Source: Blakeslea trispora (lineage: Eukaryota > Mucoromycota > Mucoromycetes > Mucorales > Choanephoraceae). From it: a stretch of 64,000 nucleotides of DNA. Within the stretch, counting starts at the first letter, position 1. The number at the start of each line of letters is the position of its first letter. The position numbers and the translations under genes were made by a program. The stretch covers positions 62,001 through 126,000 of the forward strand of contig JAIWNE010000088.1 in assembly GCA_025331445.1 (NCBI GenBank), in the 5' to 3' direction. Positions 48,166 to 59,891 of the stretch are shown here, in pieces. The notes below the pieces were generated by a model. It was not told where the DNA came from. It ran no database searches and saw only the letters and a program-made list of their open reading frames with translations.

Positions 48166-50619
48166 TCTGGTTGACAATCTTTATGATGATAGAAAAAGAA
48201 AAGACAGAAAAAAGAAAAGACAGTTGGTTTTATAATTGCTGTGGTATTTTTTTTTTTTTTTGTGTCCAGGTGTGACTTTGCAGAACCATAGTTTATTAGT
48301 GAGATCCATATTGCACAGATTTTCCTGTATCAACATGTCGCATTTAAAAATTTTCTTTGTCGGATGTCTTGAGCAAGGACCTTTTTTTTTAAGCTCACTG
48401 TTTCTGCTAGTAACAACATTGGCAACATTGAACTCAGATTTCACAAGTTTACCAAGGAAAAAGAATTTGTTATAGAAGTTTAAGCTTTTGAAAAAAAAAA
48501 ACAATCGTCTATTCTATTTGAGCAAGCCATCACAACTTATGGCTGATATAGGTGCTTTCTCTATTTGCTAAGGACAGACTTATTGTCTCTTTTCTCTCTT
48601 TTATGATAAAGGAACATATTCCTCACGCTTCGACTCTCAGAACTATTTCCATCATTTTCAAGTCTTACAATAAAAAAAAGAAACTTTTTTCTCGAATGAT
48701 ACCTATGTGCCGAAAAATGTGTATTAGTAATGTCTTTTATTCAAGTAAAAGACATGTACTTTGTAACTCAGTCATTAGACTGTCAAAATCAACTTAAGCT
48801 TTGCTTCTGGTACCTGACTTCCTCTTATGGCTAGTGAAGCCCCAAAACTTAATTATTCATAAGCCTAAAGTAGAAAAATCTCAATTAACAAACAATTCGG
48901 AAATAGTTGTAAAGCAGACAAGATAAACAATCATCTAGAGCAGGTACTTGTTTATGGCCGTGGAACCGGACTTGCGCTTTAAAAACCTTTTTTCGTCGAC
49001 TGTACATGAGGTTTATTGTGCAATTTAAAATTTTTCTGTGGCAATATTTTTCTCTCAGAGTGCCAACTTAAGAAAATGGTGTAAGGTTAGATCTCATTGT
49101 AAAGCATTCATTATCCTCAACTTGAGCAATGATTGACAATCCATTACTGTCGGCTCCATACTTCAGAGCAAGACAGGTTAGAAAAAAAGATAGCCGTGTT
49201 TGATAAGCACATCATGGCATAGAAAGCTTTTTATAAATAACATACACTCCAGACAGACAATCATTGATCTTCTCTATCATACCATGGGTGTCACTTATCT
49301 CAAGTCCTTCAGCAGCCTTCATCCTCTTTTTTCTCTTCTTGACAAGCCAATAGCAATAAGGTATTCGACATTAAGGAATCAATTACTGTTGGGATCTCAA
49401 CAAGATATGTTATCAATCGTAATCCTCTTGTAACTGTTTCAGATATAGTTTAATGTGCTGCTGTAAAGCAAAATGCTACCTGTCTATGCGCATATTGAAA
49501 AGCTTTTGTGTGACATGTGTTGTCACGTTTCTAACAAGTTTGCACCAGTTTGCTTTAGGATTACTCTATATAAAGCGAAGGGCATGAAGAGACAGAGAAG
49601 GCATCTCAAAGGCCGACTATCTGTTTTGGCGCCTCCTGTTAATCAATGCTACTTTTTTTTTCCTACAATTGGCTTGAAGAGTGCCACCACCACGCAAAGC
49701 TTGATGGCAGTCTCACAATTAATTGCGATCCACCTTAGGCAAAACCTTGTTTTCATATATACGGTTTCAAGAAACATTTGGGATCTCACAAGAGAAACCA
49801 AGGCAGTCTCACAGCTATTTATTGCTGGGTTAAGTCTTAAACAGACTCACTTTGAATAAAAGTGGTTTATAGGCGAATCATATTCTGTTTATGTCTCAAA
49901 AGGGAGTTATAGTAGCAGATTGCCTTCAGCGTATATAACGATGGTGATTAAACAAGTGTTATATGGTAAAGAAAAATGAGCAAATGACAATTCTTTACTT
50001 TTTCAATAAGCTTGGTACACTATTGGATCATTTTGGTATTATGGTTAAATCAAGCTTCTTTGGTTTTAATTATTTAAAACGAAAAATGCCATATAAATAC
50101 TTTTTTAGGATCGTTTGTAACTCAAGTCTCTTTTTTGGTAGTCAGAATGCTGCATTGGGTATATCCGAATGGAATGGCATGATTGGCTTTGATTTGAACA
50201 CCTTTTGGGACCATAGGAAGCAGTATGGGATGCATAAAAGAATAAATTTCCAAGGATGAAGCCATCAATGAGCACCTCTGTTTTGGGTAGAATGATTTAC
50301 TTGCAAGAAAAGAAAAAGAGACGATATATACACACACACACACACACAAATTGTAGTCTTCCTCGTCTTTTTAAAGCCTTGATTTGTTCTTTTGCCTCGT
50401 TGAAAGACAGAGTGTGCTTCTGAAATCATGAAACTCAAAGAATTTTGCGATCTTGTAAATTGCCTTTATGTTTGACAATAAAATGTCAAACTTCAAAAGA
50501 AGTATTGCTAATTGGAAACTCTGGTTCATGACACGCAAGTAAAGAATCACAAACCATACAACTCAGCAGCAAAATACTTGGGAGTCATACTCTTTTTAGA
50601 TATGACTATGAAAAAATGG

Positions 50620-51305
50620 CACGCCAGAGCCGGACGCCCGTTTCCCAGGTCTAATGAGGTCTCGGGTAGAAGTACCTTTTTTTCTTTTCTTGCTCCGCAT
50701 GATTTCGGTGTTGGCTATGTGTTACTACAATTGTATAGGAGTTCTATGTCCAAAGTCATTAGCTGCATAATAAAGCAAGCTCCTTCATATTGTCAATTCC
50801 CCTTTACTCTCTATTGTATCAGCTATACAAAGAAAGAGAGAGAGAGAAAGAAACCAGCAATAGATGTTGAGTGATGTGCTACGTCACCATTATGACTGCT
50901 TTTGAGAAAGCATGGAGGGGAGGCAATTTTCATATAGAGGAAAGAAAAATTCGCCCTATTTTTTTTTCTCTTTTTTTCTCTTCAAGGGCAAGGTGATTCT
51001 TGCTATCGCACAGACTGAGGCAGCTCGTTACTGTTTCTTCAGTAATGCACAGTTGCAAGAGAGACCGGCGTGAATGACATCTTTTCGATAGACGCGTTGG
51101 CTGCTGTTATGTTTGAAAGGGTGCCCTCCTGATTTCGTAGCAGTGTTGGACTTTCTCTTTTGCTGATCTCTTTCTCCCTTCTCGCATGACTATTCTTTTG
51201 CTTTTTAGTCCCCTTCAGTGAGGGAGCAGTAGAGAATAAGAGAGCTAGGAGTTGGAGTTAAAGGGGAGGATACTCTCACTCAGGATGTGACAGCTTCACT
51301 TTTTT

Positions 51306-51389
<84 letters not shown>

Positions 51390-51850
51390 TTTTCGTTGGA
51401 GAGAGTTAGAGGGAGAGAGAGGGTGATGCCTGGACGTATGCTGGCTACCCTAGTCAAGTGAGAGCTGTGGTTCTTTGAGCTATGGTTCTTTACCAGGCAG
51501 GTTCAGACGTGGATATTAGAAGCAATTCGGGGAGTGCTTATGGAAGATGAAGAGCGGGGAGGGTACCCCTAGCATACAAGTTATGTTTTCTTCATACGAA
51601 ATATGACACTCTTTTTCCTTTCGAGTCTTTGACATATGCGACACTTTGAGGGTATTGGTTACCCTTTGCTCTCATTGCTTGTCGTCAACCCCTAGGGATC
51701 CTCAGTAGGACGTTGGTATGGTCTTCCCCTGTTTTACCTTACGAGGTCACTCAGGCGGTATCTCGCACCGTGAGCTAGAGAAGAGGGTAGATTGAAGTCA
51801 ACCTCCACGATTGGTTACCCTTGGAAACAGTTGTAACAAACTGGCTAATA
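50620..51850. repeat. GC-richer island, possible decayed LTR-type repeat
   Basis: The stretch is visibly richer in G and C than its flanks (for example GAGCCGGACGCCCG near 50627, GGTACCCCTAGCATAC near 51560). It has no coding frame and ends in an AATAAA-like 3' end with a repeated TTGTTATAAA (about 51869-51905). This resembles LTR or other repeat sequence, but no matching second copy or terminal duplication is visible in the window. The boundaries are approximate. Confidence 0.3.
51307..51390. repeat. (CTTT)21 microsatellite
   Basis: About 84 bp of perfect CTTT units inside the GC-richer island, flanked by a GA-rich stretch (51399-51422). Confidence 0.95.
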
Positions 51851-52435
51851 GACTTCTAACATTATGTTGTTATAAATCCAATAAATAAACACTTGTTATA
51901 AAATCTTACTTTTCTTTTTTTTTACTTTTTTTCTTTTTGCTCGCTAAAGATGCATTTCTTGATAACTTAATTTTGTTGAATGAATAAAAGTTCAATCAAT
52001 TCAGTAAATTGTGCCTACATTCAATAAGCATTCTACTGACTGACACTAGGTTGCTCGATTACTGTTACTCTTATGTGATCGACCTGTTTAAATCTACTGC
52101 TTGATCAAACCTAATCTCTACCTGACTTGGATGGAATGATGAACATCCTCTACACACTCTATCATGCTTATCAATTGCTTCATGACCCATCCTCAAGATT
52201 CATGCATACACTTCCAGCCCTTTATCTCTCTCATGTTGAACAGCAATAGTGCTTTAACAATGTGTGCTTTTGTTTGAGAAGTACTCTGCTTGGGAGAGAC
52301 TGACTTCATACATGAATCCCAAGGATGAACTATAAAGCGATTAACAATATGCGCCATTTATAGTCATTTGCTCTTTCAGTACTTGCATTATGGTTAGTAA
52401 AATATCAACACAACACATTGAAATCATTCTAACGA

Positions 52436-52446
52436 TGGCTGAGTGG
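52436..52446 (+). other. tRNA-Ser/Leu-like A-box fragment
   Basis: TGGCTGAGTGG matches the internal A-box consensus TRGYNNARNGG and the D-arm of eukaryotic tRNA-Ser. No B-box (GGTTCRANNCC) follows at a tRNA distance, so this is at most a tRNA remnant or SINE-like piece. Confidence 0.3.
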
Positions 52447-53550
52447 TTGACCAATCTTGCATAGATCTTGTATCATTCCCTCTCCCTTCTCTTCCTCTAT
52501 CGTATAATGCAATACGACGGGACACTGTATCACTTCTTGACTAGCTACTTCTAATCCCCTTTCTTATACTTTCCTCTCTGCTTTTCCTTCACTTGTTTCT
52601 TGAACAACCTCGAAATAACCCTTCGTTCTGATGCTCTGATGCGCGACACTCTGTTACTGCATATTTGCTGACTGAACACGCTATTCCCACTACTGATAGC
52701 CCATCTACTATGTATAATCCTCCAACCAAAAGCCAAGCTTACCAGCAGAAAGTATATGTTGCATGGGCTAAAAGACAAAGAGTTAGATTTTGACAGAGAC
52801 AAAGCCATCTTTGTTGAAACAATCAATATACTTCTTGTCCTCGTGCATTAAGATATTCATTCAAACAAACTCATAAAATGACAGCTGGAAAATTCTGAAC
52901 TCCTTGTTCTGCTATAAATCCTCCCATATGTTGGGTTTTGGTATACTACTTTCCCTTAACTATCAAGCTGGTTCAAGTTTGCAGCTCTTACGGTTCTACA
53001 GTTAGTGTTATCTCTCTGAAAATTTTCTCAATAGTCTCAATTGCTTTGATAAAAAACAGGCAAAGTCCCTATGTTTATATCCTTGTCAAGGATACATAGC
53101 TCGTAGCCTTTTGAAATTTTGGTCTAAGCGATAAAAGAATTATTGACAAACTGCATGATACTCAAAGCAGTTTTGCAGCCAACTTTTTATTTATGCTTAA
53201 GAATTGTCTTTTCTTTTCATTGATTCTAATAAACGATGTCACGTTTGATGGTTACAGTAATGACATTTATCAGATTCTTTTGCATGCACTTCTTTCGTAC
53301 TTCTTGGCAAACTGAATGATATTATTCGGACGAAGAGCAAAAAACACCCGACTTTTTTTTTTCTGTTAATAGTGGCATTGGTAATATTGCTCAAACAACG
53401 AATGGCTCTGCTTTCTAGTCTGAATTTCCTTTATGTTGTAGAATATAGAAAACCTTATTCTCAGGTACTTTGAATAACCTCAAAAGTGATAATCCTTCAG
53501 TCAATATTCATTCAACATAGGGATTCAAATAACACATGTTGGATTTCAAA

Positions 53551-53813
53551 CTTCCGCGAATCGTGTATTGAACTTTGCTTATCGCGTTTTGGATGTTTGC
53601 TTGGCGCAATTCATGAGAAAAGACAAGTTTGTCTAATTGTTTTAAAGTATCTACTTGAGCGAGTATATAGCACCGTGTTTAAATGAGCTGCATTAGTTTT
53701 CAGACAATAATTGATAAAATCTAGCGACCAGCCAAACTTGTCTTTTCTCATGAATTGCGCCAAGCAAACATCCAAAACGCGATAAGCAAAGTTCAATACA
53801 CGATCTGCGAAAG
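53551..53813. repeat. Inverted repeat, 81-bp arms around a 101-bp loop
   Basis: Arms 53551-53631 and 53733-53813 are reverse complements, with mismatches only in the outer dozen bases; the inner 69 bp are identical. Weaker similarity continues outward for about 20 bp (CATGTTGG-ATTTC versus CATGATGGGGATTT). No open frame lies between them. The structure fits a MITE-like foldback element or a long RNA hairpin. Confidence 0.88.
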
Positions 53814-54103
53814 TTCAAATCCCCATCATGTGGAGCCTAAAAATATAACAGGTGAAATGTTCAGAGGCCATAAATTCTTTTTTTAGACCTTTTTGATGTA
53901 GGAATAACTAAATTTGGAAAGCCTCCGCAGAGTATAAGATCTTCTATTGGGTGGTTTAAATAACTTACTCTTAAAAAAAAAAAAATTAAATTAAACACTT
54001 CAACTTGTCTTGTATTTATATAAAAGGCGGGTAATTTCATTTATTTGTTTGCCCACTGATCCACTCTTTCTTTTCTATTTATATTTACATATTTGTTTAT
54101 CCG

Positions 54104-54820
54104 ATGTCCATGACAGAAAAAACACTCGATACACCTCCACCAGAAGAGCAACTCAACATTACACAGATAGAATATACCAAAAAGGCTCGACATGGTCATG
54201 GGAAAGATGTTACCGATATGCACAATATTAGACAAGTAGCAGGCTGTCTGCCTATTGATTCAGTGTCAAAGCGTGTCATCTTGATCTCTTCACGTAAGAA
54301 TCCTGACAACTGGGTGATTGTAAGATCTTTTTCTCTTCTTTTTTTTTTGGTATACAAATATTTAATTCTATTCGGATAGCCTAAAGGTGGTTGGGAAACA
54401 GACGAGACTCAAGAACATGCTGCTCTTCGAGAAACTTGGGAAGAAAGCGGCATCAAGGGTCATATTATTCGCCATCTCGGTACTTTTGTTGAGAAGAAAA
54501 AGAAAAAGGTGAAAGCACATCATTGGATTTACGAGTTGCAGATCGATGAAATTGTCAAAAAATACCCTGAGTGCAAAAAGCGTGATCGTCGATGGTTCAC
54601 TTATGATGAGGCATTAATAGCTACCGAAAGCAATCGATACATTCAGGATGCTATTCGTCTATCTAGTATTCGTCCCCATTATCAAACTATCCGTAAAGAT
54701 AAAGACCAAGCACAAATAGGCCATGCTGAGGATAGCACACATGAGAATAACACTGATGATAGACCAAGAGATGCATTTGAAGCTCTACAGAGCTTAATGA
54801 AGGCTTCACCCATCTCTTAA
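54104..54820 (+). CDS. Nudix diphosphoinositol polyphosphate phosphohydrolase (DDP1/Aps1 type)
   Basis: Hydrolyses diphosphoinositol polyphosphates and dinucleoside polyphosphates; by homology it limits inositol pyrophosphate and polyphosphate. Exons 54104..54319 and 54380..54820 give 218 residues. The Nudix box spans residues 75-97 and keeps the pattern G-x5-E-x7-RE-x2-EE-x-G: it starts PKGGWE and ends RETWEESGI with R89, E90, E93, E94 and G96. RQVAGCLPI before it, and the Lys-rich KKKKKVKAHH loop and W-F motif (RRWFTYDEAL) after it, are typical of the DIPP subgroup. The C-terminal 40 residues are polar and probably disordered. The start could be the second Met two codons later. Confidence 0.92.
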
Positions 54821-55339
54821 TATAGTTCAAATTACCTTCTTCTTCTTTTTTTAAAAAAAAAAAAAAAGATAGATACCATTTCTTGTTTATATGTATAATA
54901 ACGTTTATTTATACAATAGCGAAAAAAAAAAAAAAGACAAAACATTAGGGGCTTTTTTATGCCAACAATAAGCTGATTCAATAAACTGTAGATGTGCTTT
55001 GGCTTATCCTTTTTTCTTTTTTTATTCTGATGATTTAGGTAAGAAGCTATTGTTGTCTGCTATTTTCTTCCCTTCCTACTATGCGTTTACTATCTAGTTT
55101 GAGAAAATAGACATGAATGTCTATTGTTTGATTTACTTGAAAATAGCTCTCTATCTTTTCACTATTTCAGATTTATGTACTACATACACTTTTTTCTATT
55201 TTTATTTCAGAATAAAGTGTAGACCACCAGAGTTGCATTGAAGCAATAAAATGGCACTGGGTTTCAATCCTTACAAAAAATAGCATAGAATGAATTCCAT
55301 TCGTTTTTCCCCTTTCCCCCCCCCCCCTTCAAAACCTTC
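54821..55339. other. Intergenic, Nudix 3' side and GUP1 5' side
   Basis: AT-rich with A/T runs (54854-54869, 54924-54937) and a C-run (55313-55327) just before the GUP1 start. Nothing else is seen. Confidence 0.5.
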
Positions 55340-57266
55340 ATGACAACCACTGAAGAGCCGTTATCAAAAGAGAAAAGTGAGGCTATTGGGAAACACACGA
55401 ACAAGATACAGCTGAAGCCTTCTCGGTGGCATACAAAAGGTATATAGTACTTTTCTTTGACTCCCTTCCAATCCAACAGATGCTTACTTTGTGATGGTAT
55501 AGAGTTCTATTTCTACTATGTTTGCTTTTGTATCGTAGTTCCCTATATGCTCAAAGTGACCTATAACTTGAGTCAAAGTAAGTACAAGCTCTCTTTGACT
55601 ATTATCATCTCGAGTTTTGAATACTGACAGACGCGATTACTAGAGACTCATCCAAACTATCCTGAATATGCAGATCTTCTTTCAGAAGGATGGTTATTTG
55701 GAAGAAAAGTGGTATGCTTACAGACAGTTAACCTAGATAAAAACAAACTCAACATCTATTCCAGGATAACAGTGACGCTCAATATGGCCAATTCCGCGAT
55801 AATATACCCAAACTTGTTCCTCTTGTGCTTTTGCATGTAACGCTTAATGCCTTGAATCGTAAATACCACTGGACACAACACATTCGCTTCTCCATGCTTA
55901 CTTCGTTGATTGTCTTGTTTCTGTTTCATGGATCAAGCGCATTTAAGATCTTGTTCTTGATAACCACTAGCTTTGGTATTGGTCAACTATTTAAGGGATC
56001 ACAGCTCAACCCTATCTTGACTTGGATGTTTAATCTGCTAGCATTATTTATCAACGAATATTATGATGGATATCGCTACCATAGCATGTTTGGAGAGAGT
56101 TGGCAACGGCTAGATCAATGGGAAGGATTTCAAGCAAGATGGCACATTCTGTTTAATTTTGTTGTTTTGCGATTGATCTCATTCAATATGGATTACTATT
56201 GGTCGCAAAAGCAGCAACCAGCGCTTTACCAGACACCCACATCAGATAGAGAACGCATTCACCAGCCTTTGCCACAAATTGATTATAGTTATGCCCATTT
56301 CTTGGCCTATGTTCTCTATACGCCCCTATTGTTATGTGGGCCTATTATCACATTCAACGATTTTGTCTCTCAGGTAAACATTAAAGTGTCATTTGTTTCC
56401 GAATAAACTAACTGATCCTGTTCTTGCTAGTTTAAGTTTCCTTCCAAGAACATCACCAAGAAATATACTATAAAATATGCTGCTCGGTTGGTAGGCGTCA
56501 TTCTTGTGATGGAGATCACTTTACACTATCTTTATGTGGTAGCAATAAGCAAGAGAAAAGCATGGATAGGTGATTCGCCACTTGAGATTAGTATGATTGG
56601 CTATTTCAATTTGGTTATTATTTGGATGAAGCTCTTGATTCCCTGGCGCTTTTTCCGCCTATGGTCATTAGTAGATGGTATTTGGGTTGAAGAGAATATG
56701 GTTCGCTGCATGAGCAACAATTTCTCAGCACAACGATTCTGGAAGAGTTGGCATCGATCTTTCAATCGTTGGACAATCCGCTATATCTATATTCCGTTGG
56801 GTGGATCGAGATATATGGCATACAACATGTGGGTGGTATTTACCTTTGTTGCGTTATGGCATGATATTGAACTCAAATTGTTGGCTTGGGGTTGGCTTAT
56901 CTGTCTGTTTCTTTTACCGGAGATTGTCGCATCAAACTTGTTTAATGAAAAGAAGGTAAGAACAATGACATGTGTGTATATATGAGACTAATTGTTTTTA
57001 TTACCAAGTATGGCAACAAACCTTATTATCGATTTGTTTGCGGAATTGGTGCGGTTGGCAATATCCTGATGATGATGATTGCTAACCTTGTCGGTTTTGC
57101 TGTTGGTGTAGATGGCATGAAAGAGATGTTAACCAAAGTCTTTGGTACTGCCAGTGGTTTATCGTTTTTATTTTCAGTTTCTGTATGCTTATTTATAGCT
57201 GTGCAGGTCATGTTTGAAATACGAGAAACTGAGAAGAGAAGAGGTGATCCAAAGTGGAAAATGTAG
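55340..57266 (+). CDS. GUP1: MBOAT O-acyltransferase GUP1
   Basis: Multi-spanning ER acyltransferase; in yeast Gup1 remodels GPI anchors (adds C26 fatty acid to lyso-PI) and affects wall and membrane order. Six exons, 55340..55439, 55503..55577, 55644..55711, 55765..56373, 56431..56955 and 57009..57266, give 544 residues (yeast 560). Family features are a polar N-terminus ending PSRWHT, the segment [52 protein letters not shown] with the conserved Asn region, and the MBOAT His428 in VALWHD. About ten membrane segments are visible. The acceptor after the second exon was chosen as ACTAG because it restores [17 protein letters not shown]. Confidence 0.93.
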
Positions 57267-57628
57267 CTTTATATGCAATAAAAAAAACCATCTGATGTAT
57301 TCTTTGAGTACTTGCATACTTGGAGGCAATTTTAGTGTCAGTAAAGAAGACAGACTGAAGCTTGTATTTGGTCCAACTAAACTTTGCTTGTTATCAACTC
57401 GGTTATGTGTGGTGCAATCGATCTATGAATGCAGATTGATTTGGTGTGTTTCGAGCTTCAATCAAAGATACTTTACGGCTCGTTTGTAAGAAACTCAAGT
57501 AACAGACACCACTGTCTTCTTTAGCCTACCCATAATGACATTTCAACTGGAAGGTATTGAGATTGGATTCATGAGAGCTCAATATATAGAATAATCCTTG
57601 AAGAAAGCAATTTTTCTTTCAAAATAAT
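57267..57628. other. Convergent intergenic region
   Basis: 3' flanks of GUP1 and the CBP4-like gene. No gene or repeat is evident. Confidence 0.5.
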
Positions 57629-57934
57629 TTATTTACGGTTAAGTTGATCATTGGCAATTTCCCAAGCAGGCTTCTTAGTTTCAGCAGCCTCACGCATCAT
57701 GTCCATCATTTGTTGCCCCTTTTCGCGGTCCATAGCTTTTCTTTCATCATATTCTCTTCTTAAAGCAGGGTTGAGACGCTATGTATAACAAGTTGGGTTC
57801 TCTTTTTTTTTCTATATATTTTGCAATCTTACTTTTCTCATCGTTTCTTCATCGGGCACAGTATACTTCATAAGCCCATAACCAGTACCTAGGATAGCTG
57901 TCATATAAACAATAACCTTAAGTTCGTTTGCCAT
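57629..57934 (-). CDS. CBP4/UQCC3-like cytochrome bc1 assembly factor, 83 aa
   Basis: Small two-exon gene, complement(57629..57778, 57833..57934), 83 residues. One membrane segment near the N-terminus (VIVYMTAILGTGYGLMKYTV), followed by the family's TP/VPDEETM start of a charged helix and LNPALRREYDERKAM. The C-terminus has KPAWEIAND, close to the KPIWEV end of fungal CBP4 proteins. CBP4 and animal UQCC3 are inner-membrane factors that stabilise newly made cytochrome b during complex III assembly. Small size, topology and motif order fit; the family is divergent, so the call rests on a few positions. The gene reads towards GUP1 and is 0.5 kb from the Mutator-like element. Confidence 0.72.
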
Positions 57935-58451
57935 AGTTGGTGTACTTTTTAAGAATAAAACTGAATGAAAAAGAAAAAAATATGTTTATTTGACTTCGCT
58001 TTTTTTTTGGCTGCCAATAAAAATTTCCAGAGCATTGTCATTCCTTTTGCAGTAAGACATGAAATTTGGCGTTTTCTGGAGTCATAATACGCGCATTTAT
58101 ACCTGTATCTATGCATTCGAAAAATGGATATCCTCAGCGCATGAACAAGAGCTTCTGATGTTTGACTTGTGTTGTTTGACAGTTCTTGCTGACCCTTTCT
58201 GATTAGAATAGAAAATGGTACTCTCGTAAGTGTAGAGATGCAACTATCTTGAAAGATACGAGCTTATTACAAGCCAAATCTACGTTGCGTTAATAAAATC
58301 GGCATCTTCGTTACCAGCTAACGGTATGAGAAGATCAATGTGGGGTCCCCACTTATATTATTTGAACTTTCGCTATGGTATAGAATATCCCCTTCACTTC
58401 GCTCCATGTATCCCAAGCCTTTGCTATGGCAATAAAAAAAAACAGCTCACT
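57935..58451. other. Intergenic between CBP4-like gene and the Mutator-like element
   Basis: AT-rich 5' flank of the CBP4-like gene. No gene or repeat is seen before the terminal repeat starts. Confidence 0.5.
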
Positions 58452-58704
58452 TAGGGACCGCCATAAAAAAATTCTATCGGACCGCCAGTCGCACAAAGTA
58501 TTTCTATATTCGGATAATATTATGCGCCGATAGAAATGCACTTTCAAATAAAGTATTAATGGTTGTACTAAATGACTAGTATGGATCAGAGAGCTTTAAG
58601 ATACTATGGCGGTAGTACGCAATAAACAAAAATGGTAGTGGCGGTAGTACATACAATACAAAAGAAGTAGTGGCGGTAGTACACAGTTTTGAACATGTAG
58701 ATAA
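58452..58704 (+). repeat. Left terminal inverted repeat of the MULE
   Basis: 253 bp. It contains two ACCGCCA words near the outer end and three TGGCGGTAGTAC or closely similar words near the inner end, so five copies of the TGGCGGT core in two orientations. These are candidate transposase-binding sites. Confidence 0.9.
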
Positions 58705-58730
58705 TTGTGCTGGTGAAGGAGTCATGTCTT

Positions 58731-59540
58731 TTAAAATCCAAAAGCGATTGGGAAAGTTTTAAGGGTAAAACCTCCAACATTGCTAACACCATAAGCACAA
58801 ATCAATGGCATTTTCAGGTTGTTTGTGCCATAAGTAGCATCAATGATGATTACTTCATTAAACCTTCTGGCATTTTCTACCATATAATCATTGGTGAAGA
58901 ATACACCAGTGAGAAAGCCAGCAGCATTGAAAGAGTAATTGACCTTATAGTTTTCGCTTTCTATTTGTTCGATCAAGTCAGTTGCTGCTTTTTTAGAAGA
59001 GTACATGTTGTAATGTCTCTTCATTTTGGCTTCATAACGTATATTATCTATGTCGCTGATTTGAAGCTTATTAAATCTAGCACCTTTGCTCAAAGATTCT
59101 TGAATGTTACTTGAAGTTGCATTCTGATCAATACCAATGGAAAGCTTTTCTGCATCTGCAGAAGTCAAATTGTTTTTGCGACCTTCTGCAGAGCTCAACA
59201 AATTGGCTTCATCGAGTAAATGGTTGTACTTGTATGCATTTTCATCCTTTGATTGTACAAGTTCAAATCCCTCATTCTTTTTCTGGTAAAATGTCAATTT
59301 GTAAGGACAATCAATTTTACAGCTTAATCTGATTCTCTGCTTATCAATTGGATCGGTTCCTCTAGTGTTGCGATATGATTCACCCTTCTTGCAAATCAAA
59401 ACTAATCTGTTCTTTTCTGATCGATGGGTTGTCAATGTAAAGTTGTTTTTTGTAGCATATTCAATGAACAAGGTTCTGATGGTACTTTTGTCAGCTTTTC
59501 TATGAATAGCTGGAAGAGGAGAAGGTACCGAATAAAGATT
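58731..59540 (-). pseudogene. Truncated MULE transposase (FAR1-like DNA-binding and start of catalytic domain)
   Basis: Open frame of 269 codons between in-frame stops. It has no ATG before residue about 165, so its start is missing or lies on a lost exon. The N-terminal part carries a FAR1/WRKY-GCM1-type zinc-binding pattern (YATKNNFTLTTHRS, LVLICKKGESY, RLSCKIDCPYKL). A linker follows, then the MULE core begins: VIIIDATYGTNNLKMPLICA with the first catalytic Asp and the family's TN..MPL pattern, and the frame stops at PIAFGF. The second Asp, the Glu and the zinc knuckle are absent. The stop is 27 bp from the left terminal repeat, consistent with an internal deletion. It is transcribed, if at all, from the right terminal repeat. 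Confidence 0.85.
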
Positions 59541-59638
59541 TTATTTCATTTTGCTAAAGTTTTAGGGTTGTTTGTTTGCTTCAAATAGAATAGGAAATGT
59601 GTTGTAAAAGAAATTTTGACAAAAAAAAACTTCACCCT

Positions 59639-59891
59639 TTATCTACATGTTCAAAACTGTGTACTACCGCCACTACTTCTTTTGTATTGTATGTACTACC
59701 GCCACTACCATTTTTGTTTATTGCGTACTACCGCCATAGTATCTTAAAGCTCTCTGATCCATACTAGTCATTTAGTACAACCATTAATACTTTATTTGAA
59801 AGTGCATTTCTATCGGCGCATAATATTATCCGAATATAGAAATACTTTGTGCGACTGGCGGTCCGATAGAATTTTTTTATGGCGGTCCCTA
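59639..59891 (-). repeat. Right terminal inverted repeat of the MULE
   Basis: Reverse complement of 58452-58704 with no visible indel. It includes the same internal TGGCGGT cores. It would provide the promoter side for the transposase frame. Confidence 0.9.

Larger units (their letters stand above)
48166..54103. other. 5.9 kb gene-poor region with repeats
   Basis: No convincing gene: frames up to 128 codons lack family features and overlap one another. It contains a TG-rich hairpin-like stretch, a (CA)n tract (50329-50347), a GC-richer repeat-like island around 50620-51850 with a CTTT microsatellite, a tRNA-like A-box at 52436, and an inverted repeat at 53551-53813. The rest is AT-rich unique-looking DNA. 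It is the best place in the window to look for decayed mobile elements. Confidence 0.5.
58452..59891. mobile_element. Mutator-like DNA transposon (MULE), truncated
   Basis: A 1,440-bp element bounded by 253-bp terminal inverted repeats (58452-58704 and 59639-59891) that look identical by eye. The interior holds a truncated transposase frame with FAR1-type and MULE-type sequence. The ends read TAGGGACCGCC. The flanks (CAGCTCACT and TGTTAAACG) do not show a 9-bp target duplication. The element appears non-autonomous because the transposase lacks most of its catalytic core. It lies between the CBP4-like gene and the ammonium transporter. Confidence 0.88.

Noticed and set aside
49473..50874. Three plus-strand frames of 98-128 codons in the gene desert
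   Set aside because: They share no family features, use rare codons, lack leader or splice context and overlap AT-rich repeats; treated as chance frames.
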